A stretch of DNA of 64,000 nucleotides, from NCBI GenBank assembly GCA_030428105.1, contig JAUIBE010000001.1, positions 287,359 through 351,358 on the forward strand, given 5' to 3'. Of this stretch, positions 39,694 through 48,251 are shown one piece after another. Source of the DNA: Gammaproteobacteria bacterium (lineage in GTDB: Bacteria > Pseudomonadota > Gammaproteobacteria > Xanthomonadales > SZUA-36). A program made the translations under genes and the position numbers. The notes below the pieces were generated by a model. That model made no database searches. It was not told where the DNA came from and saw only the letters and a list, made by a program, of their open reading frames with translations. The first letter of the stretch is position 1; every line of letters begins with the position of its first letter.

Positions 39694-40839
39694 TTACGCG
39701 CTGGCCCGCCAGGCGGCCAGCACCTCGGCCTCACGTTCGGGAGAAAGGCCGGCGCGCAGGTTCTCCTGCGCCTCGGCCGGACGGCTTGCATGCCACTCCA
39801 GCGTATCCTGCACGGTATCGGCCAGCGGCCGGTAAACCAGCCCCTGGGCAATGGCGCGGTCGAGCCGCACATTCAGGATCGGGCTTCCCGGCAACCACGC
39901 CGGCATTTGCGCCCACGGGTTCACCTCGTGCTCGGCCAGGAATTCCGCCGGCACCCAGGTGAACTCGACATCACTGCTGGTGGCCGCGCGGATGCCGTGG
40001 AGCATGCCGGCCATGGTGAGGCGTGACTGTGGCCCGGTAGCGTTAAACACACCGGACACATCGTTCTCAGCCAGGCGGACGATGAACTGCGTCAGGTCAC
40101 GTACATCAATCACCTGCACGGCATCGTTGCCGCTGCCCGGCGCCAGCACATCGCCGCCACGGGCTATGCGCACAGGCCAGTAGGTGAAACGGTCCGTGGG
40201 GTCGCCAGGACCGACAATCAGGCCCGGACGAACCACAGTGGCCTTGCCCGGGAAAGCGGCCTCGGCGGCATCCTCGCACATCCACTTGAACGGCCCGTAG
40301 GTTTCGCCGGTGATTTCCTCGGAGCCATCCCAGCTCTCCGGCATCACGGCCAGCGCGGCGTCCTCGTCCAGGCGCATCGGCTCGGCCTCGGCAGCGTTTT
40401 CAGGCAGCGAGTAACCCGGGTCGTCGTAGACTGAGATGCTGGAAACATAGACGTAGCGGCCGACCGAGTCTTTCAGCAAGTCGGAGGTTTTCTGCACCCA
40501 GCTTGGGCGCGAGGCGTGGTTGTCGAATACCACGTCCCAGGAACGGCCTTCCAGCGCGCTGAGGTCATCGTTGCGATCGCCCACCAGCTTTTCCACACCG
40601 GGAAACAGGTCGGTATTGCTTTGACCGCGGTTGAAAATGGTCACCTTGTGGCCGCGCGCCAGCAGGTACTCGACCATCGGCGGGCCAATAAACCCGGTGC
40701 CGCCGAGTACCAGCACATTCATCGACTGGTCGGCCGGCTTTACCGCCGCGGCCGAAGCGGCCGACGAGATAGCTGGAATTCCCATGGCCATTCCAGCCAA
40801 GGCGGCCTGTTGAATAAATTGTCTGCGGTCGGTTGTCAT
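39694..40839 (-). CDS. Tat-signal NAD-dependent epimerase/dehydratase (copy 1)
   Basis: The 381-residue protein begins with a twin-arginine signal (DRRQFIQQAALAGMAMG) and then a Rossmann fold: VLVLGGTGFIGPPMVEYLL, the YVYVSSISVYDD strand with the catalytic Ser, a TGETYGPFK where the Tyr-x-x-x-Lys should be, and VVRPGLIVGPGDPTDR. This is the extended SDR (NAD-dependent epimerase) family acting on sugar or isoprenoid-like substrates. Tat export suggests that it folds with NAD(P) in the cytosol. A close paralogue lies at 54570-55667. GAGGAA precedes the ATG. Confidence 0.88.
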   Translation of the reverse strand: MTTDRRQFIQQAALAGMAMGIPAISSAASAAAVKPADQSMNVLVLGGTGFIGPPMVEYLLARGHKVTIFNRGQSNTDLFPGVEKLVGDRNDDLSALEGRSWDVVFDNHASRPSWVQKTSDLLKDSVGRYVYVSSISVYDDPGYSLPENAAEAEPMRLDEDAALAVMPESWDGSEEITGETYGPFKWMCEDAAEAAFPGKATVVRPGLIVGPGDPTDRFTYWPVRIARGGDVLAPGSGNDAVQVIDVRDLTQFIVRLAENDVSGVFNATGPQSRLTMAGMLHGIRAATSSDVEFTWVPAEFLAEHEVNPWAQMPAWLPGSPILNVRLDRAIAQGLVYRPLADTVQDTLEWHASRPAEAQENLRAGLSPEREAEVLAAWRASA

Positions 40840-40869
40840 CGTGCTTCCTCGTTGATGTTGTTGTTGCGC

Positions 40870-41739
40870 CTACAGCTCCAGGCGCATCTCCCACTGGCGG
40901 ATGGCTTCTTCAAATCCCTGGCGTTGCAGCACTGCCTGCGTCGCTAAGTCCCTGTCGTCGATATTCACCGCCCGAATCATGGTTTCTGCGGGTAACGATT
41001 GGGCCAGCGCTGACAATAAACCAGCGGCGTAGCCCTGGCGACGGTGGTTGCGATGGGTGACCAGGCGCATCAGCCAGTCGGTTTGGGGATCGTATGCCAG
41101 GGCGGCGACGCACTGCTCATTGGCAAAGGCGCCCAGGTACACCAGTTCGTCGGACAGCGTGCGAATGGCTTGGTCACGTTGCTCAAATGAGGGTTCAAAC
41201 GCTAGCTGGTCCGACAGCTGAAACAAGCTGGCAGCATCCATTTTGCGGACCGCGTCATGGCGGCCCAAACGCTTCGCCTCGCCAGCTGCCGCAGCGCATA
41301 CCACCAGCCCCCGCGTACGCTGGAATCCTGCCTTTTCATAGGCGCGAATACCTGCTCGGTTTTGCTGCAGCACTTCCAGCTGCATGGCTTCCACGCCCTC
41401 GGCGCGTAGTCCCTCCAGCATGGCCGCCAGCATTTGGCCGGCCAATCCGCAGCCGCGGTGATCCGGGACAATCCCGGTGCAGATGTCGTAGGCGCGCTGC
41501 TCGCCACCCTCCCGGTCAACACCGGTCAAAGAAACCGCCACCAGTTGGTCTTCGAACCAGATACCCGCCGACAGCTCGGGCGCCCAGGCGTTCTTGTTCG
41601 CCCGGCGCAGCAACAGGGCTTCGGTCATCGCCACTGCCTTGACGGCGTAATCGGCAAACGCAGCCGAAAAGCAGGCATGGATGGTGGCGAAAGGAACCCC
41701 CGCCAGGGTGGTGACACGGTAGCGGCGCGAGCCCGACAC
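40870..41739 (-). CDS. double-domain GNAT acetyltransferase
   Basis: The 289-residue protein has two GNAT-like halves. The first has VPDHRGCGLAGQMLAAMLEGL with the acetyl-CoA loop and ends in an AYEKAGFQRTR stretch; the second has VTHRNHRRQGYAAGLLSAL and ends in VLQRQGFE. The substrate is unknown; many such proteins acetylate amines or antibiotics. It opens with GTG 4 bp after the stop of the amidohydrolase upstream, without a clear ribosome site, so translation is probably coupled. Confidence 0.85.
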   Translation of the reverse strand: MSGSRRYRVTTLAGVPFATIHACFSAAFADYAVKAVAMTEALLLRRANKNAWAPELSAGIWFEDQLVAVSLTGVDREGGEQRAYDICTGIVPDHRGCGLAGQMLAAMLEGLRAEGVEAMQLEVLQQNRAGIRAYEKAGFQRTRGLVVCAAAAGEAKRLGRHDAVRKMDAASLFQLSDQLAFEPSFEQRDQAIRTLSDELVYLGAFANEQCVAALAYDPQTDWLMRLVTHRNHRRQGYAAGLLSALAQSLPAETMIRAVNIDDRDLATQAVLQRQGFEEAIRQWEMRLEL

Positions 41740-41743
41740 AGAA

Positions 41744-42763
41744 CTAACGCAACCAGGGCGCCTGGTTGGCGGTCACCTGTTCCCAGGCGTCTTGATCCAG
41801 TATTCCGCTGGCCTGGTAAGTGTCGAGCGTTTCGGCTGGAGACTGCAAGGCATCCCAGTCGGTACCAAACAGCAAGCGGTCGGCTCCGATTTCCCCCAGC
41901 CGTCCCTTCAGCGCTGCAATCTGTTCCTCGGTGGCGTTGGGCAGCACAACGGCGGCAAGGTCGAAGTAGACTTGCGCGCGCTGCAGCCGCCCGTCGGCCA
42001 GTGCATCGAGGAAGGCCTGCACGGCCTGGTCGGTGTTCTCGTCATAACCACCCCAACCTGCCATGTGGGCCATCTGCACAGAGACATTGGGCGCCCCGGC
42101 CAGCACCTTGTCGATAAATGCCGTGGCGTCCTGGTAACCGAATTCAGGGTTGCGGTTGCGCAGGTGAACCACGGCGGCTAAATGGTGGGCATCCAGAACC
42201 TGGAAAATCGCGGCAAGCTGTTCAAGATGCTCGGGGTTGGCCAGGTCTACATCCGAATTGGCCATGTGCAGCTTCAGGCCCGCCAGCGAGCCTTCTTCGG
42301 CCCAGTAACGCACCTCGTCCAGGGCGTAGTCCGCCAGCGGGTTGACGCTGAAGAAGCCGACCAGTCGATCGGGATAAAGAGCAACCTGCCGGGACACGAA
42401 GCGGTTTTCCTGGCGGACCAGGGCAGGGTCATTAAAACGGGTGTCAGCCAACCCCGGGAAGCCGAAAAAGTAGGCGATGGAAAGCACACTGGCTTTCTCC
42501 AACCCTGCTTCGTCCAGCAGCGGCATGAAGTCGTCAACGCTGGTGGGTGCCGGGCGGCTTGGCAATCCTTCACCGCAGGCGCCAGGCATCGCCTCGCACA
42601 GCGCCGCCCAGGCATCCGATGATGAGTCGGAACGAAAATGCACATGGTGGTCGGCGCCGCCATGGGGCACCTTGCCGCCAGTGGGCTCGTCCGTCAGTAA
42701 CAGCGGCGCAAAAAGAACAAAAAGCACTGCTAACCCTCGAGCTGATTTCAACGCTGGTTTCAT
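41744..42763 (-). CDS. exported amidohydrolase_2 family protein
   Basis: The 339-residue protein has an N-terminal hydrophobic segment (GLAVLFVLFAPLLLT) that serves as signal peptide or anchor. A TIM-barrel hydrolase of the amidohydrolase_2 type follows, with HHVHF near the start as the metal-binding HxH, FFSVNPL, KLHMANSD, VVHLRNRN, MAHMAGWGG and the catalytic Asp in FGTDWDAL. Family members include decarboxylases and lactone hydrolases; the substrate is not visible. It is coupled to the GNAT gene downstream. Confidence 0.83.
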   Translation of the reverse strand: MKPALKSARGLAVLFVLFAPLLLTDEPTGGKVPHGGADHHVHFRSDSSSDAWAALCEAMPGACGEGLPSRPAPTSVDDFMPLLDEAGLEKASVLSIAYFFGFPGLADTRFNDPALVRQENRFVSRQVALYPDRLVGFFSVNPLADYALDEVRYWAEEGSLAGLKLHMANSDVDLANPEHLEQLAAIFQVLDAHHLAAVVHLRNRNPEFGYQDATAFIDKVLAGAPNVSVQMAHMAGWGGYDENTDQAVQAFLDALADGRLQRAQVYFDLAAVVLPNATEEQIAALKGRLGEIGADRLLFGTDWDALQSPAETLDTYQASGILDQDAWEQVTANQAPWLR

Positions 42764-42966
42764 GACTGCAGGGATTCCGAAAACTGAAGACAGCCGAGGG
42801 TATCACGCCCTTTCTCATACAATGGCGTTGAATCGATGCCCATCGGTGTTAGCGCTTCGAGCACGAGCCTCGACTGTTATGGGTGAAAACTGCCAGATAG
42901 CCAGGGCACATGAGATTCTTTCAATTTCGTGCTAACCAGGCTGCGGGTTGATGCATCACAGGGAGG

Positions 42967-43503
42967 ATGGTGACAAAAACAAAAGGCCAGGCGCCGCCCA
43001 GCGAGGCGGAATTCCAGCAAGCGATCGCCCAACGGGCGAGCCGCTGGTATTCGGCGTGCCTGCGAATTACGCGTAATCCGCAACTGGCTGAAGACGCACT
43101 GCAGGATGCCCTGCTCAACGCCTGGACCAAGCGCCACCAATTCCAGCACGGCGCGCGGCTGGAAACCTGGATTCACTCCATCGCGGTCAACTCCGCCCTG
43201 AGCCTGCTGCGCAAGCAAAAACCCGGCGTGTTCTCGGCGCTGGACGACGAGGTTGAAGATCCCGCCCCGTCCGCTGAACAAGCCCATCACCACGAAGCAC
43301 TCAATGCTGAACTCGACAGCGCGCTGCGCAACCTGACCGAGGTCGAGCGCGTGTGCTTTGTGCTGCGCCACCTGGAAGAGTGGACCTTGACCGAAATAGC
43401 CATCGCCGTGGACAAGAACGCCAACGCCGTCAAGCAGGCCGTGTTCCGCGCGGTAAGAAAACTCAGAGAACGGATGCCTACCCTTGCGAGGACGCCATCA
43501 TGA
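42967..43503 (+). CDS. ECF RNA polymerase sigma factor with anti-sigma partner
   Basis: The 178-residue protein has region 2 (ARRASRW-like start, LAEDALQDALLNAW, then RLETWIHSIAVNSAL) and region 4 (LTEVERVCFVLRHLEEWTLTEIA with helix-turn-helix DKNANAVKQAVFRA). GGGAGG touches the ATG directly, so the GTG three bases later may be the true start. The stop overlaps the next gene start (ATGA). The next gene codes a one-helix membrane protein, the standard arrangement of sigma and anti-sigma. It probably controls envelope stress genes, among them this operon. Confidence 0.9.
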   Translation: MVTKTKGQAPPSEAEFQQAIAQRASRWYSACLRITRNPQLAEDALQDALLNAWTKRHQFQHGARLETWIHSIAVNSALSLLRKQKPGVFSALDDEVEDPAPSAEQAHHHEALNAELDSALRNLTEVERVCFVLRHLEEWTLTEIAIAVDKNANAVKQAVFRAVRKLRERMPTLARTPS

Positions 43504-44258
43504 ATCACCCAACTCCGGCCAACGAAGAGACCCTGGTTCTTTACTACTACAAGGACGGTCTGAGCGCGGCCGAACTGCGGGCCATCGAGCGCGAACTTGA
43601 ACGCAACCCGGAACTGGCTGAGCGCTATCGCCGCCTGGCCCTTGAACTGGATGGCCTTGCTGAGCCGGCCGATGTCCCCATGCCCGAGGGCCTGGAATAC
43701 CGCCTGCAAAGCACCATTGCGCGCGCCGCGCGGCTCGAGCAGCAGGACCAGCCCAAAGCGACAGGCTGGCTGCACCGCTGGTCTTTCCTGGCTGGCGCAA
43801 CGGTAACCGCAGCGCTCGCCCTTGGCGTTGGAATAGGCATCTGGGTAGCGGGTGGACCGGGCCACGCCCCGGTGGAAACGGTTCCGGTTGTCGCCCAGCC
43901 CTCACCACAGTGGTCGCCGGCCGCCTTTGAACGGGGCCTGGAAACCTATTTTCGAACCTCGCGTAGCGAACTGGCAGGTCTTGAAGGGGGCGAAGGCAGC
44001 GACCGCGCCTCCCTGGCCAATGCCATGCTGCAACAGAACCGCCTTTTCGCCCAACTGGCGCGCCAGAACGGCGCCCCGGAGCTGGCCCGCGTGTTGCGGT
44101 CTTTTGAACCCATCCTGGCGCAGTTGGGCCGCGACGACCTTTCCGACGAGGACGTCGCCGCCCTGCGCGCGCAACTGGAATTTGAACTCAGCGTGATGCT
44201 AACCAAAATCGCCCGTGGCTCATCCCAGGATACGAAACCCAACACGCAGGAAATTTAA
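43500..44258 (+). CDS. putative anti-sigma factor, one membrane helix
   Basis: The 252-residue product starts with a short cytosolic region (residues 1-90) containing LSAAELRAIERELERNPELAERYRRL, which looks like the helical domain of anti-sigma factors. A single hydrophobic helix lies at about residues 100-120 (AGATVTAALALGVGIGIWVA), and the last 125 residues are periplasmic, acidic and helical. No zinc-finger HxxxCxxC was seen, so it is not of the ZAS class. The position directly after the sigma gene with an ATGA overlap supports the role. Confidence 0.7.
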   Translation: MNHPTPANEETLVLYYYKDGLSAAELRAIERELERNPELAERYRRLALELDGLAEPADVPMPEGLEYRLQSTIARAARLEQQDQPKATGWLHRWSFLAGATVTAALALGVGIGIWVAGGPGHAPVETVPVVAQPSPQWSPAAFERGLETYFRTSRSELAGLEGGEGSDRASLANAMLQQNRLFAQLARQNGAPELARVLRSFEPILAQLGRDDLSDEDVAALRAQLEFELSVMLTKIARGSSQDTKPNTQEI

Positions 44259-44260
44259 CC

Positions 44261-45229
44261 ATGAGCCAACACAAACCCATGAACACCAAGCAGAACATTT
44301 TCAGAACCTTCACCTTCAGCCTGGCCCTGGGCCTGGTCACGGCCTCGATGCTGGCGGCATCAGCCACCACGGTCCTGGCCCAGGAATCGGATAACGAAGT
44401 CGAGGCGTTGCAGATCGCCGCGGTTGAAGCGCTGATCGCCGCCCCGCCGGAACGCGCCCTGCCCCTGGCCCGCAAGGTGGTGGAAGGCGATTTCAATGAC
44501 GAGATGAAGGAACGCGCCCTGTTCGTGCTCAGCCAGATCCGCGAGCCCGAAGCCCAGGAAATCATCCTCAACGTGGTTCGCGAAGGCAGCGGCGAGCTGC
44601 GTAACGAGGCAGTCCGGATGATGGGCATTAGCGGCGACCCCGACGCGCTGGCCCAGCTTCGCGGGCTGTACGCTGAAGGCGACGAGGAACTGCGTGAAGC
44701 GGTCCTGGAGGCCTACATCATCGCTGACGACGAGGACTCGGTGTTTGAACTGGCCACCCAGACCACCGATGAAGAAGCACTGAGCCAGTTGGTGGAAGCG
44801 CTTGGCATCATGGGCGCACACGACAAGCTGCGCCAGTTGCGCGGCCAGCTCAGCATCTCCGGCGAAGAAGTCAGCGAGGCGCTGATCGAGGCCTACGCCA
44901 TTGCCGGCGACTTCGAATCGCTGCGCGAAATGGCAATGGACACGTCCAACCCCGAACAGCAGATCAAGGCCATGGAAGGGCTGGGAATTATCGGCAGCAG
45001 CGAGGCTGATGCAGCGCTGGTGGAAATCTACCGCGGCACCGACAACGCCGAGGTTCGCGAGGCGGCGATGGAAGGCCTGATGATCAGCGGCAACGATGAG
45101 CTGCTGCTGGAGCTGTACCGCGCCAGCAACGACCCGGCGGAGAAACGCCAGCTGCTGGAATACCTGGTCATTCTCGACAGCGACGCCATCTGGGAAGTGA
45201 TTGACCGCGCCCTGGAAGGAGGCCACTAA
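44261..45229 (+). CDS. exported HEAT-repeat protein (larger)
   Basis: The 322-residue protein has a signal peptide ending TTVLAQES and then nearly nothing but HEAT repeats of about 31 residues, such as RNEAVRMMGISGDPDALAQL and VREAAMEGLMISGNDELLLE. The repeats form a curved solenoid suited to binding other proteins. It starts 3 bp after the anti-sigma gene and ends overlapping the next start (TAATG). A periplasmic solenoid made directly after a sigma/anti-sigma pair suggests a sensor or scaffold for the signal. Confidence 0.85.
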   Translation: MSQHKPMNTKQNIFRTFTFSLALGLVTASMLAASATTVLAQESDNEVEALQIAAVEALIAAPPERALPLARKVVEGDFNDEMKERALFVLSQIREPEAQEIILNVVREGSGELRNEAVRMMGISGDPDALAQLRGLYAEGDEELREAVLEAYIIADDEDSVFELATQTTDEEALSQLVEALGIMGAHDKLRQLRGQLSISGEEVSEALIEAYAIAGDFESLREMAMDTSNPEQQIKAMEGLGIIGSSEADAALVEIYRGTDNAEVREAAMEGLMISGNDELLLELYRASNDPAEKRQLLEYLVILDSDAIWEVIDRALEGGH

Positions 45230-45810
45230 TGCGCCGCCCTGCACTTGCCGCGCTTTGCTTGCTGCTGGCAGCCGCCCCGGTGGCTGCCGCGGAGCCGCGC
45301 TTCGACGACGACGGCTGGTACCGCTGGGAAGTAGCCAGCGGTAGCAGCGGCCAAAATGCCTGTTGCCACCAGATTCGCAATGGCAAGGTGCTGCAGACGG
45401 GCTGCGACCTGGGCGTGGGCATCAATGAGTTCACCATCGAGGAAGACTGCGTGGTCAATCTCGACGCCGTGCAGATCTTCGCCGAGGTGCGAAACGGAAA
45501 GGTGCGTGAGATTCGGGCGCTAAGCGGTAACTGCCCGGTGCGCGCGGATACGCCGATACGCACGCTGGAGAACGTCACCACCGCCGAAAGCATCGCCTGG
45601 CTGGAAACCCAACTGTATGAGCGCGAATCGGTGATGGAAGAAGCCGTCATGGCGCTTTCCCTGCACGCCGACAGCGAGGCGCTGGCCTCACTGTCGGCGC
45701 TGGTGGAGAACCAGGGCCTGGCGTTTCAAATCCGCGAGCAGGCCCTGTTCTGGTTGGCGCAGTCCGGTACCGAGGAAGCGTTCGCCTACATCGACCGGCT
45801 GCTCGACTAA
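45229..45810 (+). CDS. exported HEAT-repeat protein (smaller)
   Basis: The 193-residue protein has a signal peptide ending APVAAAEPR, a middle region with four Cys (CCHQIRN, GCDL, EDCV, NCPV) that has no clear family, and two C-terminal HEAT-like repeats (EEAVMALSLHADSEALASL and IREQALFWLAQSGTEEAFAY). The start overlaps the stop of the larger HEAT gene. It ends directly at the stop of the facing DUF885 gene with no gap. Confidence 0.8.
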   Translation: MRRPALAALCLLLAAAPVAAAEPRFDDDGWYRWEVASGSSGQNACCHQIRNGKVLQTGCDLGVGINEFTIEEDCVVNLDAVQIFAEVRNGKVREIRALSGNCPVRADTPIRTLENVTTAESIAWLETQLYERESVMEEAVMALSLHADSEALASLSALVENQGLAFQIREQALFWLAQSGTEEAFAYIDRLLD

Positions 45811-47595
45811 CTATTCCTCGGCCAGGCGCGGCGCAATAAAGCCAGTCTCAACCGCCTCACGCAATACATCCGGCGGCAGCAGGCCCTGGGCCAGCAGGAA
45901 ATCATGGTAGGCCTGGGCATCAAAACGATCAGCCAGCTTCAGCTCGGTCAAGGCGCGCAGCGACTGCAGCGTTTCGTAACCGTAGTAGTACGCGGTGGCC
46001 TGGCCGGGCATGCGGTAGGTGTAGCGCTCAATCTCGTTCTGGGCGCTGCTCTCATCTTCCATCACGTCTTCCATCAACACCCGCTTGGCTTCCTCGGCGG
46101 TCACAAGGTTGAGGTTGAGCATCGGGTCCAGCCAGATCCGCGCGGCGCGCAGCAGGCGAGCCTGGAGTGAGAACAGCTGCCCTTCCAGGGGCATGTAGGG
46201 CTTGGAAATCGCCTCGGCATACAGCGCCCAGCCTTCCACGTTGGCGGAATTGAAGGCGAAGGTGGCGCGCGCAATGGAAACACCACCGCGCAACATGCTG
46301 GTGAACTGCATCTCATGGCCCGGGCGCGCCTCGTGGGCGGACAGGGTCCACATCCCCGCGCGTACCGCGTAGTCACTGTCGGGCCAGCTGCCGTCCTCGT
46401 TCTGCGGAATGTTCGGCACGATGAACTCGGGATATTCGCCGGTATTGCCGATCAGGCGCGGAACATCCAGGTGTGCTGCCGGTGACTGGGCGGTCTCAGC
46501 CGCGGTCGCCATGCGCATGCGGGCCGGCTCGTTGGGCAGGGTTGCGAGGTTCTCGCGGGCAATAATGCGGTCGAGTTCCTCCATGGTCTCGCGGTAGGCC
46601 GCCAGCAGGTCATCACCGTAGGCCTGGTCCTCTTTCAGGCGCATGATCACATCCCGGTAGTCGGTTTCTTCCCAACCCTTTTCGGCTGCAACCAGGGGCG
46701 CCAGCGCCATCATCTCGTTGCGAATGTTCACAAACGCGATCTGGCCAGTGCGAATCAGGGCTTCGGGGCTGTCATCCACGCCGAAGTTCTTCAGCGCCAA
46801 CTCGTAGAGCTCGCGCGGCAGCGCTGCATCCGGGCGGGCAACGGGCAGAACGTTTTCACGCACCCACTCGTTGTACTCGGCAAACTGCTCGGTCAGCAGC
46901 GCCAGGTCATCTTCCCAGCCTTCCAGCTCGGTGGCCTCGAACAGTTCGGGCAGCCCGGCCATCATCACTGGCGCACGCTCCAGGTCCTGCTCCACCTCGC
47001 CTCGGTACGGCATGATCAGGCCATCAAAGGCCATCCGCTCGCTCAGCAGGCGCTTGACGTCTTCAACCAGTGGCTCGTAGCCCTCGGCCTGCCCGGTATA
47101 TTTCTTCAAGCGCACCAGGGCGGCGGGATGGCGCTCCGCCGGAACCTGTTTGTCCAGCAGGCCGTTAAAACCGAAGAACACCAGGCCTGCCAGGTTGCCG
47201 TAAGGGCTGACCCGCTCATAGTTGATCTGCGAGGCCTCGATGCCGTCTTCCACGGCCTTGATCATGATCTCGATGTCCTGGCGAACCCGCGGGTCGCTTT
47301 CATTCTCGAGCTGCGCCTCCAGGTAGGCCAGGCGCTCGGCCTCGACCGCCATCTGGCGCTCGTGGAGATTGGCCTTGAGATCAATGACCTCCTCGTCGTA
47401 GCCATCGATACCCTGCTGGCCGGCAAACTCCGGCACGAAGCGGGCGTTCATTTCCAGCACCGTGTAGGCGATTTCGTTCGATCGTGTCAGCCAGTCGGCC
47501 TCTTCGCCGTCCTGGGCCAACAGCGGGGCGGCGCCCAGGCCCAGTGAACAAACCAGGCCAAGCGTGGCAAGCGTGCGTGATGGGGCGTGTTTCAT
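45811..47595 (-). CDS. DUF885 family exported peptidase-like protein
   Basis: The 594-residue protein has a signal peptide ending in PLLAQD and matches the DUF885 family by length and by the AHEARPGHEMQF motif at about residue 430, where two His and a Glu would bind zinc. Members act like carboxypeptidases or dipeptidases, though few have been studied. I start at MKHAPS, where GAGGAACTAGT gives a good ribosome site. The surrounding exported peptidases (S9, M13) suggest protein scavenging. Confidence 0.87.
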   Translation of the reverse strand: MKHAPSRTLATLGLVCSLGLGAAPLLAQDGEEADWLTRSNEIAYTVLEMNARFVPEFAGQQGIDGYDEEVIDLKANLHERQMAVEAERLAYLEAQLENESDPRVRQDIEIMIKAVEDGIEASQINYERVSPYGNLAGLVFFGFNGLLDKQVPAERHPAALVRLKKYTGQAEGYEPLVEDVKRLLSERMAFDGLIMPYRGEVEQDLERAPVMMAGLPELFEATELEGWEDDLALLTEQFAEYNEWVRENVLPVARPDAALPRELYELALKNFGVDDSPEALIRTGQIAFVNIRNEMMALAPLVAAEKGWEETDYRDVIMRLKEDQAYGDDLLAAYRETMEELDRIIARENLATLPNEPARMRMATAAETAQSPAAHLDVPRLIGNTGEYPEFIVPNIPQNEDGSWPDSDYAVRAGMWTLSAHEARPGHEMQFTSMLRGGVSIARATFAFNSANVEGWALYAEAISKPYMPLEGQLFSLQARLLRAARIWLDPMLNLNLVTAEEAKRVLMEDVMEDESSAQNEIERYTYRMPGQATAYYYGYETLQSLRALTELKLADRFDAQAYHDFLLAQGLLPPDVLREAVETGFIAPRLAEE

Positions 47596-47725
47596 ACTAG
47601 TTCCTCGCGAAAAATCCGGGACAAGGTACACCGCTGCCCGGACCCTGGCATGGGCGATAGGTCACGTTTGAGCAAATTCGCTTTCACACAGCACAATCCA
47701 GCAGGTTGTTAGCCTGGATGCATCG

Positions 47726-47751
47726 CCGGGCCGGTCGTAACCCTGGCCCGG
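47726..47751. repeat. 7-bp inverted repeat upstream of the FKBP gene
   Basis: CCGGGCC and GGCCCGG are perfectly complementary around 12 bases, in the gap of 205 bp between the divergent DUF885 and FKBP genes. It may be a regulator site; a TATGGT at 47758-47763 just after it is a weak -10 for the FKBP gene. Confidence 0.35.
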
Positions 47752-47800
47752 TTCTGTTATGGTCTTTCGCCTTGATCAGAACCCCAACCCGGAGCACAAC

Positions 47801-48229
47801 ATGAGCCAGGCCAAGTCAGGCGACACCGTAAAAATTCACTACACCGGCACACTGGAAGACGGCACCCAATTCGATTCCTCGCAAGGCCGCGATCCGCTTG
47901 AATTCCAGCTTGGCTCCGGCCAGGTGATTCCGGGTTTCGACAAGGCAGTAGATGGTATGGCAGTAGGCGAAGAAAAGTCCGTCACCATCGACGCGGCCGA
48001 CGCCTATGGCGACCACAACCCGCAGATGGTGCAGGAAGTGCCGAAGACTGCGCTGCCGGAAAACCTCGAGCCGCAGGAAGGCATGGCGCTGCAGGCCCAG
48101 GGCCAGGACGGGCAGCCCATCAACCTCACCGTGACCGAGGTAGGCGAGGAAACCATCACGGTTGACGCCAATCACCCACTGGCGGGCAAGAACCTGAATT
48201 TCCAGATCGAACTGGTGGCCATCGCCTGA
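47801..48229 (+). CDS. FKBP-type peptidyl-prolyl isomerase, SlyD-like
   Basis: The 142-residue protein has the FKBP strand set KIHYTGTLEDGTQFDSS, then GSGQVIPGFDKAVDGM and AYGDHNPQMVQEV, where the insert-in-flap chaperone domain begins, as in SlyD and FkpB. The C-terminus is NHPLAGKNLNFQIELVAI, with no Cys/His metal tail like that of E. coli SlyD. GGAG lies 7 bases before the ATG. No signal peptide, so it acts in the cytosol. Confidence 0.94.
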   Translation: MSQAKSGDTVKIHYTGTLEDGTQFDSSQGRDPLEFQLGSGQVIPGFDKAVDGMAVGEEKSVTIDAADAYGDHNPQMVQEVPKTALPENLEPQEGMALQAQGQDGQPINLTVTEVGEETITVDANHPLAGKNLNFQIELVAIA

Positions 48230-48251
48230 CCTGACCCCGGGGCAGCAGCCG

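Noticed and set aside
42764..42966. Gap before the ECF sigma gene as a possible small RNA gene
   Set aside because: I saw no stable hairpin with a T run nor a good promoter pair, so there is nothing to support an RNA gene.
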